A DNA stretch of 64,000 nucleotides, from NCBI RefSeq assembly GCF_013113735.1, contig NZ_CP053346.1, positions 124,001-188,000 on the forward strand, read 5' to 3'. The notes below the pieces were generated by a model, which was given only the letters and a program-made list of their open reading frames with translations, ran no database searches and was not told where the DNA came from. The first letter of the stretch is position 1. Each line of letters opens with the position of its first letter. The stretch comes from Sphingomonas sp. AP4-R1 (GTDB lineage: Bacteria; Pseudomonadota; Alphaproteobacteria; Sphingomonadales; Sphingomonadaceae). The translations under genes and the position numbers were made by a program. Positions 1 through 9,054 of the stretch are shown here, piece after piece.

Positions 1-1149
1 GAACTGATCTACCAGTGGACCCGCCACAATATCGAGCGTTACGGCCGCGACGAGGTCGCCCGCTGGTATTTCGAGGTGTGGAACGAGCCGAACGGCGAAT
101 CCTACTGGAAGGGCACGCCCGAGGAATTCCAGAAGATGCACGATTATGCGGTGGACGCCGTCCGTCGCGCTTTGCCCGAAGCGAAAGTCGGCGGACCCGA
201 CGCGGCCGGCACCGGCGGCGCGTTCATGGACGCGTTCATGGCGCATCTCGCGCGCGGCACCAATTATGCCACCGGCAAGATCGGCACGCCGACCGATTTC
301 CTCGCCTTCCACGCCAAGGGCCAGCCCAGCTTCGTCGATGGCCATGTCCGCATGGGCATCGCCACGCATCTGCGCGGCGTGAACAACGGCTTCGCCAAGA
401 TCGCCGCCGTGCCCGAGATGGCGCACAAGGCGATCGTGATCGGCGAGAGCGATCCGGAGGGCTGCGCCGCCTGCCCCGGCCCGCAAAACGCCTATCGCAA
501 CGGCACCATGTATTCCAGCTACACGGTGGCGAGCTTCGCGCGCATCTGGGATCTGGCCGACACCAACAAGGTCAATCTGGATGGCGCGCTCACCTGGTCC
601 TTCACGTTCGAGGATCAGCCCTGGTTCGCCGGCTATCGCCAGTTGGCCACCAACGGCATCGATCTGCCGGTGATGAACGTGTTCCGCCTGTTCGCGATGA
701 TGGGCGAGACGCGGATCGGCGCCACCAGCAGCGGCGAAGTCCCGCTCGCCGCGATCATGGCCGATGGCGTCCGCGCCGCGCCCGACGTGGGCGTGGTGGC
801 GACGAAGGCGGCGGACGGCACGGTCGCGATCCTCGTCTGGAACTATCACGACGATGACGTCGCCGGCCCGGACGCCGCGATCCACCTCGATCTGGCCGGG
901 CTGGGCGCGGGCGGCACCCGCACGATCACCGAATGGCGCGTCGACAAGACCCACGCCGACGCCTTCTCGGCATGGGCGGCGATGGGCTCGCCTCAGTCGC
1001 CCGACGAGAAGCAATATGCGGTGCTGGAAAAGGCCTCGGAGATGGCGCCCACCGTCCGCCCGACGTCGCTCGCGGTACGCAGCGGCAAGGCCGGGCTCGA
1101 CGTCACCGTGCCGAGGCAGGGCGTGATGCTGCTGACGGTGGCGCGCTAG
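1..1149 (+). CDS. GH39-like glycoside hydrolase (beta-xylosidase type), 5' end outside window
   Basis: The reading frame is open from base 1 and ends at a TAG at 1147-1149, giving 382 residues of the C-terminal part; the start codon lies upstream of the window. Residues 27-31 read WNEPN, the acid/base Glu motif of clan GH-A enzymes. A later GESDPEG segment is the likely nucleophile region. The C-terminal third is rich in beta-type sequence, as expected for the accessory beta-sandwich of GH39. Family members release xylose from xylo-oligosaccharides or act on related glycosides. Whether it is secreted cannot be seen because the N-terminus is missing. A xylulokinase and a sugar porter lie at the far end of the window, consistent with pentose use, but they are not linked. 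Exact substrate is inferred. Confidence 0.8.
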   Translation, partial: ELIYQWTRHNIERYGRDEVARWYFEVWNEPNGESYWKGTPEEFQKMHDYAVDAVRRALPEAKVGGPDAAGTGGAFMDAFMAHLARGTNYATGKIGTPTDFLAFHAKGQPSFVDGHVRMGIATHLRGVNNGFAKIAAVPEMAHKAIVIGESDPEGCAACPGPQNAYRNGTMYSSYTVASFARIWDLADTNKVNLDGALTWSFTFEDQPWFAGYRQLATNGIDLPVMNVFRLFAMMGETRIGATSSGEVPLAAIMADGVRAAPDVGVVATKAADGTVAILVWNYHDDDVAGPDAAIHLDLAGLGAGGTRTITEWRVDKTHADAFSAWAAMGSPQSPDEKQYAVLEKASEMAPTVRPTSLAVRSGKAGLDVTVPRQGVMLLTVAR

Positions 1150-1160
1150 TCTCTCTCACC

Positions 1161-1230
1161 CGTCATTCCCGCGAACGCGGGAACCCAGTCCCGCCGCTCC
1201 ATCTAGGTTCCCGCGTTCGCGGGAATGACG
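1161..1230. repeat. Intergenic inverted repeat, family A (GTCATTCCCGCG type)
   Basis: Two arms, 1161-1184 and 1207-1230, are near-perfect inverted copies, each itself containing a CCCGCG/CGCGGG palindrome. A second copy of the family is at 19882-19981. It directly follows the glycosidase stop codon and could act as a terminator or mRNA-stabilising hairpin. Confidence 0.8.
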
Positions 1231-1295
1231 AAGGAAAGGACAGCCCGCTTTAGCCCCAGTCGCGGACAGTACCGACAACTCGTTATCCTGAGCCT

Positions 1296-1478
1296 ATGAG
1301 CATATTGCCGGTCTGTCTCGGGATTCTGCTGGTCTGGAACGCGACTTATTGCGCGTGGAAAATCACCACAGACTTTCGCCAAAACGGCCTTGTTAGCGGC
1401 GTGCTGGGAATTTTCGCGTTGGCCGGGTCGGCTTCGTTATTGGCGATCGGCCTGCGCGTCTCCCTTCACGGCAGTTAA
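1296..1478 (+). CDS. Small hydrophobic protein, 60 aa, function unknown
   Basis: The ATG at 1296 opens a 60-residue frame ending in TAA. The protein has two hydrophobic stretches (about residues 3-20 and 35-54) separated by a short polar segment, so it would be a two-helix inner-membrane protein. No convincing Shine-Dalgarno precedes it, and its base composition is less GC-rich than its neighbours. It lies alone between two repeat elements. It could be a real small protein or a chance frame; I do not recognise a family. Confidence 0.4.
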   Translation: MSILPVCLGILLVWNATYCAWKITTDFRQNGLVSGVLGIFALAGSASLLAIGLRVSLHGS

Positions 1479-1500
1479 CAACAGTTGCGGCCGCACGCCT

Positions 1501-1606
1501 TCCCCTCCCTGGAAGGGAGGGGATTGAGGGGTGGGTGGACCCGCTTGCGGCCACATGGCCCGCCTATAGCGACCCACCCCCAGCCCCTCCCTTTCAGGGA
1601 GGGGAG
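1501..1606. repeat. Intergenic inverted repeat, family B (CCCTCCC...GGGAGGG type)
   Basis: Arms at 1501-1537 and 1571-1606 are inverted copies built around a CCCTCCCT/AGGGAGGG palindrome followed by a GGGGTGGGT tract. Related elements are at 11704-11818, 29887-30060 and 44625-44732. The stretch 1479-1668 contains only this element and no gene. Confidence 0.8.
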
Positions 1607-1668
1607 CGTAGCCGTATCGGCCCCCAGAGCCTGGCATCCTCTCGCTAGAAAACACCCCCAAAACGAAA

Positions 1669-1700
1669 CCGGGCGCCGTCTCTTGCGAGAGGGCGCCCGG
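1669..1700 (-). terminator. Rho-independent terminator of typA
   Basis: A hairpin with a 9-bp stem (CCGGGCGCC/GGCGCCCGG), one G-G mismatch, 4 more pairs and a TTGC loop. Read on the minus strand it is followed by TTTCGTTTT. It sits 23 bp downstream of the typA stop. Confidence 0.8.
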
Positions 1701-1723
1701 CCTTCAGTCTCTGGCGTTAAGCC

Positions 1724-3559
1724 TTACGCCGCCTTGGAGCGGCTCATGCGCTTGCGCTCGTTCGGATCGAGGTAGCGCTTGCGCAGGCGGATGTTCTTCG
1801 GCGTCACTTCGACGAGTTCATCGTCGTCGATGTAGGCGATGGCCTGCTCCAGCGTCATCCGCTTCGGCGGGGTCAGGCGGACGGCGTCGTCCTTGCCGCC
1901 CGAGGCGCGGAAATTGGTCAGCTGCTTCGCCTTCATCGGATTGACCTCGAGGTCGTCCGTCTTGGCATTCTCGCCGATGATCATGCCCTCATACAGGGCC
2001 TCGCCATGGCCGACGAACAGGATGCCGCGCTCTTCGAGCGGCCCCAGCGCATAAGCCTGCGCCTCGCCGGCGCCGTTCGAGATCAGCACGCCATTCTTGC
2101 GGCCCTCGATATTGCCCTTGTGGGGGCCATATTTCTCGAACAGCCGGTTCATGATGCCCGTGCCGCGCGTGTCGGACAGGAATTCGCCATGATAGCCGAT
2201 CAGGCCGCGCGAGGGCGCGGAGAAGGTGATGCGGGTCTTGCCGCCGCCGGACGGGCGCATGTCGGTCATCTCGGCCTTGCGGAGGTTCATCTTCTCCACG
2301 ACCGTGCCCGAATGCTCTTCGTCCACGTCGATCACGACGGTTTCGTAGGGCTCGGTCTTCTTACCGGCCTCATCCTCGCCGAACAGCACGCGCGGGCGGC
2401 TGATCGAAAGCTCGAAGCCTTCGCGGCGCATCGTCTCGATCAGGACGCCCAGCTGAAGCTCGCCGCGGCCGGCGACCTCGAAGCTGTCCTTGTCGGCGCT
2501 CTCGGTCACCTTGATCGCCACGTTCGATTCGGCCTCGCGGGCGAGGCGGTCGCGGATCATGCGGCTCGTCACCTTGGTGCCCTCGCGGCCCGCCATCGGC
2601 GAATCGTTCACGGCGAAGCGCATCGAGAGCGTCGGCGGATCGATCGGCTGCGACTTGATCGGCTCGGACACGGAGGTGTCGGCGATCGTGTGCGCCACGG
2701 TCGCCTCGGTCAGGCCCGCGATCGAGATGATGTCGCCCGCCTGCGCCTCGTCGGTCGGCACGCGCTCCAGCCCGCGGAAGGCGAGGATCTTGGAGGCGCG
2801 ACCCGCCTCGATCACCTTGCCGTCGATATCCAGCGCGTGGATCGCCTGGTTGGTCTTCACCACGCCCGAATAGATGCGGCCCGTCAGGATGCGGCCGAGG
2901 AAGTTGTCGCGATCCAGCAGGGTCACGAGGAACTTGAACGGGCCGTCCGGATCGGCGGTCGGCTCAGGGATATGATCCACGATCTTCTGGAAGAGCGGGA
3001 TCAGCGTGCCCTCGCGCAGCGTGGGATCCTCGTTCGCATAGCCGTTGCGGCCCGATGCGTAGAGGACGGGGAAATCGAGCTGCTCGTCGGTCGCCTCAAG
3101 GCTCACGAACAGGTCGAACACCTCGTCCAGAACTTCCTGGATGCGCTCGTCCGGACGATCGACCTTGTTGACCACCACGATCGGGCGCAGGCCCAGCTTC
3201 AGCGCCTTGCCAGTCACGAACTTCGTCTGCGGCATCGCGCCCTCGGACGAATCCACCAGCAGGATCACGCCGTCGACCATCGAGAGGATGCGCTCCACCT
3301 CGCCGCCGAAATCGGCGTGGCCGGGCGTATCGACGATGTTGATGCGCGTCTTCACGCCGTCCGGCGCTTCCCACTCCACCGACGTCGGCTTGGCGAGAAT
3401 GGTGATCCCGCGCTCCTTTTCGAGATCGTTGGAGTCCATCGCCCGCTCCTCGATCCGCTGATTGTCGCGGAAGGTGCCGGACTGACGGAAGAGCTGGTCA
3501 ACCAGGGTCGTTTTGCCATGATCGACGTGCGCGATGATGGCCACGTTGCGAAGGCGCAT
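1724..3559 (-). CDS. typA: Ribosome-associated GTPase TypA/BipA
   Basis: 611 residues, the usual length of the family. The N-terminal G domain shows the P-loop in AHVDHGKTT, the G3 motif DTPGH and the G4 motif NKVD, followed by EF-G-like beta-barrel, domain III and domain V regions and the TypA-specific C-terminal domain. TypA is a translational GTPase that binds the ribosome and is needed under stress and at low temperature. The frame is open further upstream, but the ATG at 3559 (protein start [13 protein letters not shown]) matches the family start and upstream codons look non-coding. It is monocistronic with its own terminator. Confidence 0.96.
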   Translation of the reverse strand: MRLRNVAIIAHVDHGKTTLVDQLFRQSGTFRDNQRIEERAMDSNDLEKERGITILAKPTSVEWEAPDGVKTRINIVDTPGHADFGGEVERILSMVDGVILLVDSSEGAMPQTKFVTGKALKLGLRPIVVVNKVDRPDERIQEVLDEVFDLFVSLEATDEQLDFPVLYASGRNGYANEDPTLREGTLIPLFQKIVDHIPEPTADPDGPFKFLVTLLDRDNFLGRILTGRIYSGVVKTNQAIHALDIDGKVIEAGRASKILAFRGLERVPTDEAQAGDIISIAGLTEATVAHTIADTSVSEPIKSQPIDPPTLSMRFAVNDSPMAGREGTKVTSRMIRDRLAREAESNVAIKVTESADKDSFEVAGRGELQLGVLIETMRREGFELSISRPRVLFGEDEAGKKTEPYETVVIDVDEEHSGTVVEKMNLRKAEMTDMRPSGGGKTRITFSAPSRGLIGYHGEFLSDTRGTGIMNRLFEKYGPHKGNIEGRKNGVLISNGAGEAQAYALGPLEERGILFVGHGEALYEGMIIGENAKTDDLEVNPMKAKQLTNFRASGGKDDAVRLTPPKRMTLEQAIAYIDDDELVEVTPKNIRLRKRYLDPNERKRMSRSKAA

Positions 3560-3780
3560 GGTGGTCTTTCGTGTTTTGTTTGTCAGGTTCGCACGCGCCC
3601 TTAGCCCAACTGCCGCGATGCAACAAGGCATGCGCTTCCACGGACCCGGAGCATCCCGCACGGAGCAGCGCCGATCCATACTGACACGTCGTTAATCATG
3701 TTGACTTCACGCTCCGAAAGGCATCTTCTTTGGACTGCCTTTTGGATTGCCTGGTGCTGATGCTTTGGGGGGAGGCTCGA

Positions 3781-4365
3781 ATGATGGCGACAGTTCGATG
3801 TTCCGTGGTTGCGGCAGCCCTGGCGGCCATTGCGGTCCCGGCTTCGGCCGCCACTTTCACCGTGGATGGCGACACGAGTTCGGGCGCTACCTATCATCGC
3901 CCATTGTCCGATTTTGGTCCGCCCACCCAATTGTCCAGAGTCGGCACGGCCGTTCGCTACGCCAGCCTCTCCTTTTCGGTGAGCGCGCCCGGCGACTATG
4001 ATTTCATGATGACGTCCACCACGCCAGACTTCGATCCGGTGCTCACGCTGTATCAGTTCAGCTTCGATCCCGCGAACGCGCTGACGAACGCGCTCCTCAC
4101 CAATGACGATCTGGTGGCAGGCAATCTGACGCAGGCCGGCTTTACGCATCTGCTGTCGGCCGGCATCGCTTACGTGGTCGTGATGACGGGTTTCGAGAAT
4201 TCGGATTCCGGCACCTTCACGTTCACGATCGACGGCCCAGGCACGGTCAGCGCGGATTTGCCGGCAGCCCCCGAACCCGCGACCTGGGCGATGTTCATCG
4301 GCGGCTTCGGCCTGATCGGCGGAGCGATGCGCCGTCGCCGGCGGGTCTCCGTCCGCTTCGGCTGA
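3781..4365 (+). CDS. PEPxxWA-CTERM exported protein
   Basis: 194 residues from the ATG at 3781, chosen because a strong GGGGGGAGG Shine-Dalgarno lies just upstream; the frame extends 17 codons further but without a ribosome site. A signal peptide (about residues 1-22, ending ASA) is followed by a beta-rich domain resembling pre-peptidase C-terminal/jelly-roll domains. The tail is a PEPATWA motif, a hydrophobic helix and an RRRRR cluster. This is the sorting signal for exosortase-type processing at the cell surface. Function beyond surface display is unknown. No exosortase gene is in the window. Confidence 0.85.
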   Translation: MMATVRCSVVAAALAAIAVPASAATFTVDGDTSSGATYHRPLSDFGPPTQLSRVGTAVRYASLSFSVSAPGDYDFMMTSTTPDFDPVLTLYQFSFDPANALTNALLTNDDLVAGNLTQAGFTHLLSAGIAYVVVMTGFENSDSGTFTFTIDGPGTVSADLPAAPEPATWAMFIGGFGLIGGAMRRRRRVSVRFG

Positions 4366-4433
4366 GGCCGGCACCGCGCGGAACCAACGCCGCAGCCCAT
4401 CCGCTGACGGACCTCCCCCCGGAGATCCGCCCC

Positions 4434-5054
4434 ATGCCGCTCACCGCCATCGCTCTCAACGCCACGCTCAAGCCCTCGAACGGCAAGCCTTCGTCCACCG
4501 ACCGCCTGATCGGAGAGATTGCGGCGGCGTTGAAGGCGGAGGGCGTGGAGACGGTCGAGACGATCCGATTGGCCGATCACGACATCAAGCCCGGCGTCAG
4601 CTCGGACGAGGGCGCGGGCGATGCCTGGCCGGCGCTTCGCACGCGCATCCTCGCGGCTGACATCCTCATCCTCGGCACGCCGATCTGGATGGGCCAGCCA
4701 TCGAGCGTCTCGAAGCGCGTGCTGGAGCGGATGGACGTCTTCTTCTCCGAGGTGGACGACAAGGGCCGCACCCCGGCCTACGGCAAGGTCGCCGTCGTCG
4801 CCGTCGTCGGCAATGAGGATGGCGCGCACCACGTCTCCGCCGAGCTGTTCCAGGCGCTGAACGATGTCGGCTACACCTTGCCCGCCGCCGCCGTCACCTA
4901 TTGGGTGGGCGAGGCGATGGGCGACGTCGATTATGTCGACCTGAAAGAAACCCCGAGCAAGATCGACCAGACCACCAAGATGCTCGCACGCAATGCCGCG
5001 CATCTGGCAGGCCTGCTCTCGGGCAAAATCTACCCCGGCCTCGACCGGAGCTGA
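4434..5054 (+). CDS. NAD(P)H-dependent FMN reductase / flavodoxin-like oxidoreductase
   Basis: 206 residues with a flavodoxin-like Rossmann fold: an N-terminal beta strand and phosphate-binding Ser/Thr-rich loop (residues 10-22, including SSTDR), then GTPIWMGQPSS, the second flavin-contact loop of this family. Such proteins use NAD(P)H to reduce FMN or quinone-like substrates in the cytoplasm. GGAGAT lies at a suitable distance before the ATG. The next gene starts 52 bp later on the same strand, so the two may be co-transcribed, though no functional link is evident. Confidence 0.8.
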   Translation: MPLTAIALNATLKPSNGKPSSTDRLIGEIAAALKAEGVETVETIRLADHDIKPGVSSDEGAGDAWPALRTRILAADILILGTPIWMGQPSSVSKRVLERMDVFFSEVDDKGRTPAYGKVAVVAVVGNEDGAHHVSAELFQALNDVGYTLPAAAVTYWVGEAMGDVDYVDLKETPSKIDQTTKMLARNAAHLAGLLSGKIYPGLDRS

Positions 5055-5106
5055 TCGCGCACCACCCTCCCCTTGACCTGCCGCGTCGCCTGTCGGAGGC
5101 CGGCGC

Positions 5107-6522
5107 ATGACCATCGGCCGGGAAGTCCCGAAAATTCATGGCAAGGCGGGCACGCTCGCCCTGCCGCTCGCCGCGCTCGCGTTCGCGGCCCTCACCGCCT
5201 GCGCTTACTGGCCCGGCCTGATGACGTGGGATCCGGTGCGCCAATATGGCGAGGCGATTTCGGGCGAGATCGACGATTGGCATCCGCCGATGATGCAGTG
5301 GGTGTGGCGCCAGCTGATCCCGCTCCACCCCGGCCCGATGCCGATGCTGGTGCTGCAGTTGTCGCTCTACTGGGGCGGCTTCCTGCTTCTGGCCGGCGCG
5401 ATACGGGCGCGCGGGCGACCGCACCTCGGCTGGGCCCTGCTCGCCTGCGGGCTGTGGCCGTTCGGGCTCGCGCTGACGGGCATGATCCTCAAGGATTGCC
5501 TGATGGCGGGCGCCCTGCTCGTCGCCACCGGCCTGCTCGCGTGGCGACAGGATCGGGGCGGCGGGGCGGGCGCGATCGTCGCGGCGGCGTTCCTGTTCTT
5601 CGCCGCCACGCTGCGCTTCAATGCCTTCGCCGCCTGCCTGCCTTTGCTGATCGCGCTCCTGCCGCAGGCGTGGCGGGCGAGCTGGCCACGCCTCCTCCTC
5701 TCCACCCTCGTCGGCGCCGTGCTGCTGCTCGCCGCGATGCCGCTCGCCAATCGTCTGATCGGTGCGGAGAAGAGCGATGTCGAGCTGTCGCTCGTCATCT
5801 TCGATCTGGCCGGGATCACCGAGCATGGCGGCGGCAACGTCTTTCCGGCGGCGCTCGCCATGCCGGATGCGATCGCGATCAATCACCGTTGCTACCGGCC
5901 GGACAAATGGGACAGCTATTCGGACTGGGTCGATCCCGAATGCCCGCTCGGCTTCTCGGCATGGGGCGAGAAGGTCGATGACAGGATCGTCCGCCCTTAT
6001 CCCACGCTGGCACGCGCGATCCTCGCCCACCCGCTCGCCTGGGCCGAACATCGGCTGACCCATTTCGCGATCAACACGCGGATCCTGCCGCTGCCCGATA
6101 CGATCGAGCGCCCCATACCGCATGAGACGGCGCCCAACGACTGGGGCTTCCACATCACGCCGAACGCCGCGACGCGCGCGCTGGACGCCCTCGCTCTGGC
6201 GCTCGCGCATACCCCGCTCGGCTGGCCGATCGTCTGGATCGCCCTCGCGCTCGGCATGACCATCGCGAGCGCCGGCCTGCCGTCCTCGCGCCTGATCCTG
6301 CCGATCGCGCTTTCCGGCTTCCTCTATGGAATGGGCTATCTGGTGTTCAGCGTGGCGAGCGAACTCCGCTACCACCTGTGGACCGCCCTCGCCGCCCTGA
6401 TCGCCATGGTGCTGGCGCTGGCCGAACCGGAAATACGGCGCAGCCGCCGGCTCGTCTGGGCCTTCACGCCCGCTGCGCTTGCCGTGGCGGCGGGACTGAT
6501 CGCGCGTTCCGCCGCAGGCTAA
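5107..6522 (+). CDS. Polytopic membrane protein, GT-C-like
   Basis: 471 residues with about ten hydrophobic segments. The first periplasmic loop (residues 35-65) contains TWDPVRQY and DDWHPP. An acidic residue early in the first large loop is characteristic of GT-C fold membrane glycosyltransferases, which use lipid-linked sugars, so this may be such an enzyme, but I do not recognise a specific family. GGAGG precedes the ATG. A large central periplasmic loop (about 215-300) carries several Cys and Trp residues. It follows the FMN reductase at short distance. Confidence 0.7.
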   Translation: MTIGREVPKIHGKAGTLALPLAALAFAALTACAYWPGLMTWDPVRQYGEAISGEIDDWHPPMMQWVWRQLIPLHPGPMPMLVLQLSLYWGGFLLLAGAIRARGRPHLGWALLACGLWPFGLALTGMILKDCLMAGALLVATGLLAWRQDRGGGAGAIVAAAFLFFAATLRFNAFAACLPLLIALLPQAWRASWPRLLLSTLVGAVLLLAAMPLANRLIGAEKSDVELSLVIFDLAGITEHGGGNVFPAALAMPDAIAINHRCYRPDKWDSYSDWVDPECPLGFSAWGEKVDDRIVRPYPTLARAILAHPLAWAEHRLTHFAINTRILPLPDTIERPIPHETAPNDWGFHITPNAATRALDALALALAHTPLGWPIVWIALALGMTIASAGLPSSRLILPIALSGFLYGMGYLVFSVASELRYHLWTALAALIAMVLALAEPEIRRSRRLVWAFTPAALAVAAGLIARSAAG

Positions 6523-6544
6523 AAAAGATCATCTTCCCCAAAAA

Positions 6545-6586
6545 GCGTCATTGCGGGCTCAGGCTTCGCTGCGCTCGCAATGACGC
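6545..6586. terminator. Convergent intergenic hairpin
   Basis: GCGTCATTGCG at 6545-6555 pairs with CGCAATGACGC at 6576-6586. It lies between a plus-strand and a minus-strand gene end. An A-rich run (6523-6544) precedes it, which gives a T-run on the minus strand, so it could terminate the EF-hand gene and possibly both. Confidence 0.5.
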
Positions 6587-6626
6587 CACTTCAATCCCGT
6601 TGCAGGCGATGCGCCCGGCGATCGAC

Positions 6627-7043
6627 TTACCGCCGCCGGCCGCCCATGCCCATCTGCGCCATGCCCGCGCGGAATTCGTCCTCGCTCAGCGTCCCGTCAT
6701 GATTGGTGTCCATCGCCGCGAACCGCGATTCCGCGCTGGCCGCCACTTCCGCCGCCGTCGCCTTGCCGTCGCCGTCCGTGTCCATCGTCTTGAACAACGC
6801 ATCGACGCGCTCGGCCGGGGGTGCCTCGCCCATCCGCGCCGTCAGCTGCGCGGTCAGTTCTTCCTTGGTGACGACGCCGTCATGGTCGGCGTCCATCATA
6901 TCGAACCGCTGCTTCTGCATCGCCACATAGGCGTCATGCGTCACCGGCCCCATCGGCCCCCGCTGCGCCAGAGCGGGCGCGCCAGACAGCATGGGCGCCA
7001 GCAATGCCGCCAGTGCCGTGCCCGTAACCATCATCGTCTTCAT
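6627..7043 (-). CDS. Exported EF-hand calcium-binding protein
   Basis: 138 residues from the ATG at 7043, chosen for the GGGAG site upstream and because a signal peptide (MKTMMV... to ALAQ) then starts at residue 1. Three canonical EF-hand loops follow: DADHDGVVTKEE, DTDGDGKATAAE and DTNHDGTLSEDE, each with acidic or polar residues at positions 1, 3, 5 and 12. The C-terminus is Met/Gly/Arg-rich. It should bind Ca2+ in the periplasm. The partner is unknown. Confidence 0.85.
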   Translation of the reverse strand: MKTMMVTGTALAALLAPMLSGAPALAQRGPMGPVTHDAYVAMQKQRFDMMDADHDGVVTKEELTAQLTARMGEAPPAERVDALFKTMDTDGDGKATAAEVAASAESRFAAMDTNHDGTLSEDEFRAGMAQMGMGGRRR

Positions 7044-7145
7044 GCCGTGGCTCCCATTGTCTGCGGCAGCCTCCACCATAGCGACCTTGCCGGCATGCCT
7101 CAGCGCTGAAATAATCCGAATTTCGCGAGGACGTTATCGCGGTCG

Positions 7146-7244
7146 TCAGGCGCCCGGCACCATGATGTTCATGAACAGCAGCGCAGCCTCGATCGCCACG
7201 CCGCCGAAGATCGCCATTTCCATCGCCAGACCGAAGATACGCAT
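7146..7244 (-). CDS. Very small membrane peptide, 32 aa, unknown
   Basis: The ATG at 7244 is preceded by a good GGGAG Shine-Dalgarno 8 bases upstream. The frame encodes 32 residues, almost all hydrophobic after MRIF, with a single Glu-Met-containing helix and a VPGA end. It would be a single-pass membrane peptide. It lies 102 bp upstream of the EF-hand gene on the same strand and may be co-transcribed with it. No family recognised; the ribosome site and uninterrupted hydrophobic pattern are the only support. Confidence 0.45.
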   Translation of the reverse strand: MRIFGLAMEMAIFGGVAIEAALLFMNIMVPGA

Positions 7245-7393
7245 GTCGTTGCTCCCTGATGTGATGGGAGCCTTCTGGCCCGAGAAACCCACCGTGCTTT
7301 CTCACACCTGCACGGCGAAAATTCTTCGCTGACATATGATGTCGATGCGCTCGCATGCCGGTGCGAACAGCTCGCAATCAGGCGGCGCGCCGA

Positions 7394-7738
7394 TCAGTGG
7401 CGCGCAGCGAACACCAGCACCGCAACCGTGAAGATCAGCAACGCGGCCGCGCCCAGCGCGCACCACAGTTCGGACAGCCAGATCCGCAGGCGCGCCCGCT
7501 CCAGCGAGCCATAAGCGCGGCCCCGTCGCAGCATCCGCCGATCATCGGTTGCGCGCATCGGTCGGCGCGCCCGGATCAGGCGGGGGTCGCACGGCGCAGC
7601 GCGCTTCAGGAAGGGAAGGATGTCGAAACTCCAGCCACATCGGGCGGAGCGGGAATTAGGCGGACCCGGCATAAGGAAACGAGAGCGAATGCGGTCCCGC
7701 CCCGTGAAGATCGCATAAGGATCGCCGGCCAGCGACAT
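7394..7738 (-). CDS. Hypothetical protein with C-terminal membrane anchor
   Basis: The frame is 114 residues from an ATG at 7738 that has GAGGAC at proper spacing. Only the last 54 residues (from an internal ATG at 7558) look protein-like: a basic segment, then one hydrophobic helix of about 20 residues ending in ARH. The N-terminal half has poor codon character and overlaps what is probably the promoter region of the divergent telA gene. It may be a short membrane-anchored protein or spurious. Confidence 0.3.
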   Translation of the reverse strand: MSLAGDPYAIFTGRDRIRSRFLMPGPPNSRSARCGWSFDILPFLKRAAPCDPRLIRARRPMRATDDRRMLRRGRAYGSLERARLRIWLSELWCALGAAALLIFTVAVLVFAARH

Positions 7739-7822
7739 CCGCAGTCCTCATCGGAAGTGTTGCACTTGCACCATACAGCGCGAACGTCCATTTTGCGGGA
7801 CGAACGAACGGAGCTTTCGCGC

Positions 7823-9034
7823 ATGGCCACTACAGCGACCGAGACCGAGACGGATCTGGTGCTGACTCCTCCCACGCCCGTGCAGGCGATCGCGCCCGCC
7901 AAGGCGGCCGGGCTCGTGCCGCTGCAGGACGAGCAGAAGACGCAGCTCGATGCGAAGGCCGAGGGCTTCGTGGAGGAGCTGGCCGCGCTCGACGCCAATT
8001 CGCCCGAATTCGGCAAGAAGGTGGATCAGATCACCAATATGGGCCGGCGCGAGATCGCCGAGGCGGCGGGCCAGTCCAACCGCTTCCTCGATCGCCCCGT
8101 CCGCGCGATGGATGGCGAAAGCGGCGTCGGCGCCGATCTGGCCGAGCTGCGCCGCACGATCGAGGATCTGGATCCGGGCAAGAAGGGCAATCTGCTCGCC
8201 CCGCGCAAATTGTTCGGTGTGATCCCGTTCGGCGGCAAGCTCCGCAATTATTTCGACAGCTACAAGTCCGCGCAGGGCCACATCTCCTCGATCCTCGCCA
8301 GCCTCGCCTCGGGCAAGGACGAGCTGATCAAGGACAATGCCGCGATCGATGTGGAGCGGCAGAACATGTGGGCCGCGATGCAGCGGCTGGAGCAGATGAT
8401 CCATGTCGCCAAGGCGCTGGACGAAAAGCTCGAGGGCAAGGCGCTCGATCTGGAGGCGACCGATCCTGCCAAGGCCAAGGCGATCCGCGAGAGCGCGCTC
8501 TTCTACGTGCGCCAGCGCGCGCAGGATCTGCTGACCCAGATGGCGGTGACGGTGCAGGGCTATCTCGCGCTCGATCTGGTCAAGAAGAACAATGTCGAGC
8601 TGGTGAAGGGCGTCGATCGGGCGTCCACCACCACCGTCTCGGCGCTTCGCACCGCCGTCACGGTGGCGCAGGCCTTGACCAACCAGAAGCTCGTCCTCCA
8701 GCAGATCACGCAGCTGAACACCACCACCGCCAACATCATCGATTCCACCGGCGAACTGCTCCGCAGCCAGACCGGCGAGATCCACAAGCAGGCCGCCGCC
8801 TCCACCATTCCTCTCGAGACGCTGCAGCGTGCCTTCCAGAATATCTACGACACGATGGATTCGATCGATCGCTTCAAGCTGGAGGCGCTCGATTCGATGA
8901 AGACGACGGTGACCAGCCTGACCAGCGAGGTCGAGAAATCGCGCGGCTATATCGCGCGCGCCGAGGGTGCCGCGCAGGCGCGCTTGACGAGTGCGGGTGC
9001 CACGCCCGAAGATCCCTTCAAGCCCGTCGGCTGA
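7823..9034 (+). CDS. TelA-like toxic anion resistance family protein
   Basis: 403 residues from the ATG at 7823, with GGAG upstream. Sequence matches the TelA/YaaN family: an acidic N-terminus, the DLRRTIEDLDP-like region (here ELRRTIEDLDPGKKG), then long amphipathic helices rich in Gln and Thr. The family was named for tellurite resistance in plasmid systems, but chromosomal members are mostly linked to envelope stress and their chemistry is unknown. The next gene is the usual partner, an XpaC-like protein, 20 bp downstream, so the two form an operon. Confidence 0.85.
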   Translation: MATTATETETDLVLTPPTPVQAIAPAKAAGLVPLQDEQKTQLDAKAEGFVEELAALDANSPEFGKKVDQITNMGRREIAEAAGQSNRFLDRPVRAMDGESGVGADLAELRRTIEDLDPGKKGNLLAPRKLFGVIPFGGKLRNYFDSYKSAQGHISSILASLASGKDELIKDNAAIDVERQNMWAAMQRLEQMIHVAKALDEKLEGKALDLEATDPAKAKAIRESALFYVRQRAQDLLTQMAVTVQGYLALDLVKKNNVELVKGVDRASTTTVSALRTAVTVAQALTNQKLVLQQITQLNTTTANIIDSTGELLRSQTGEIHKQAAASTIPLETLQRAFQNIYDTMDSIDRFKLEALDSMKTTVTSLTSEVEKSRGYIARAEGAAQARLTSAGATPEDPFKPVG

Positions 9035-9054
9035 AGGCAGGAACGAAAGCACAC

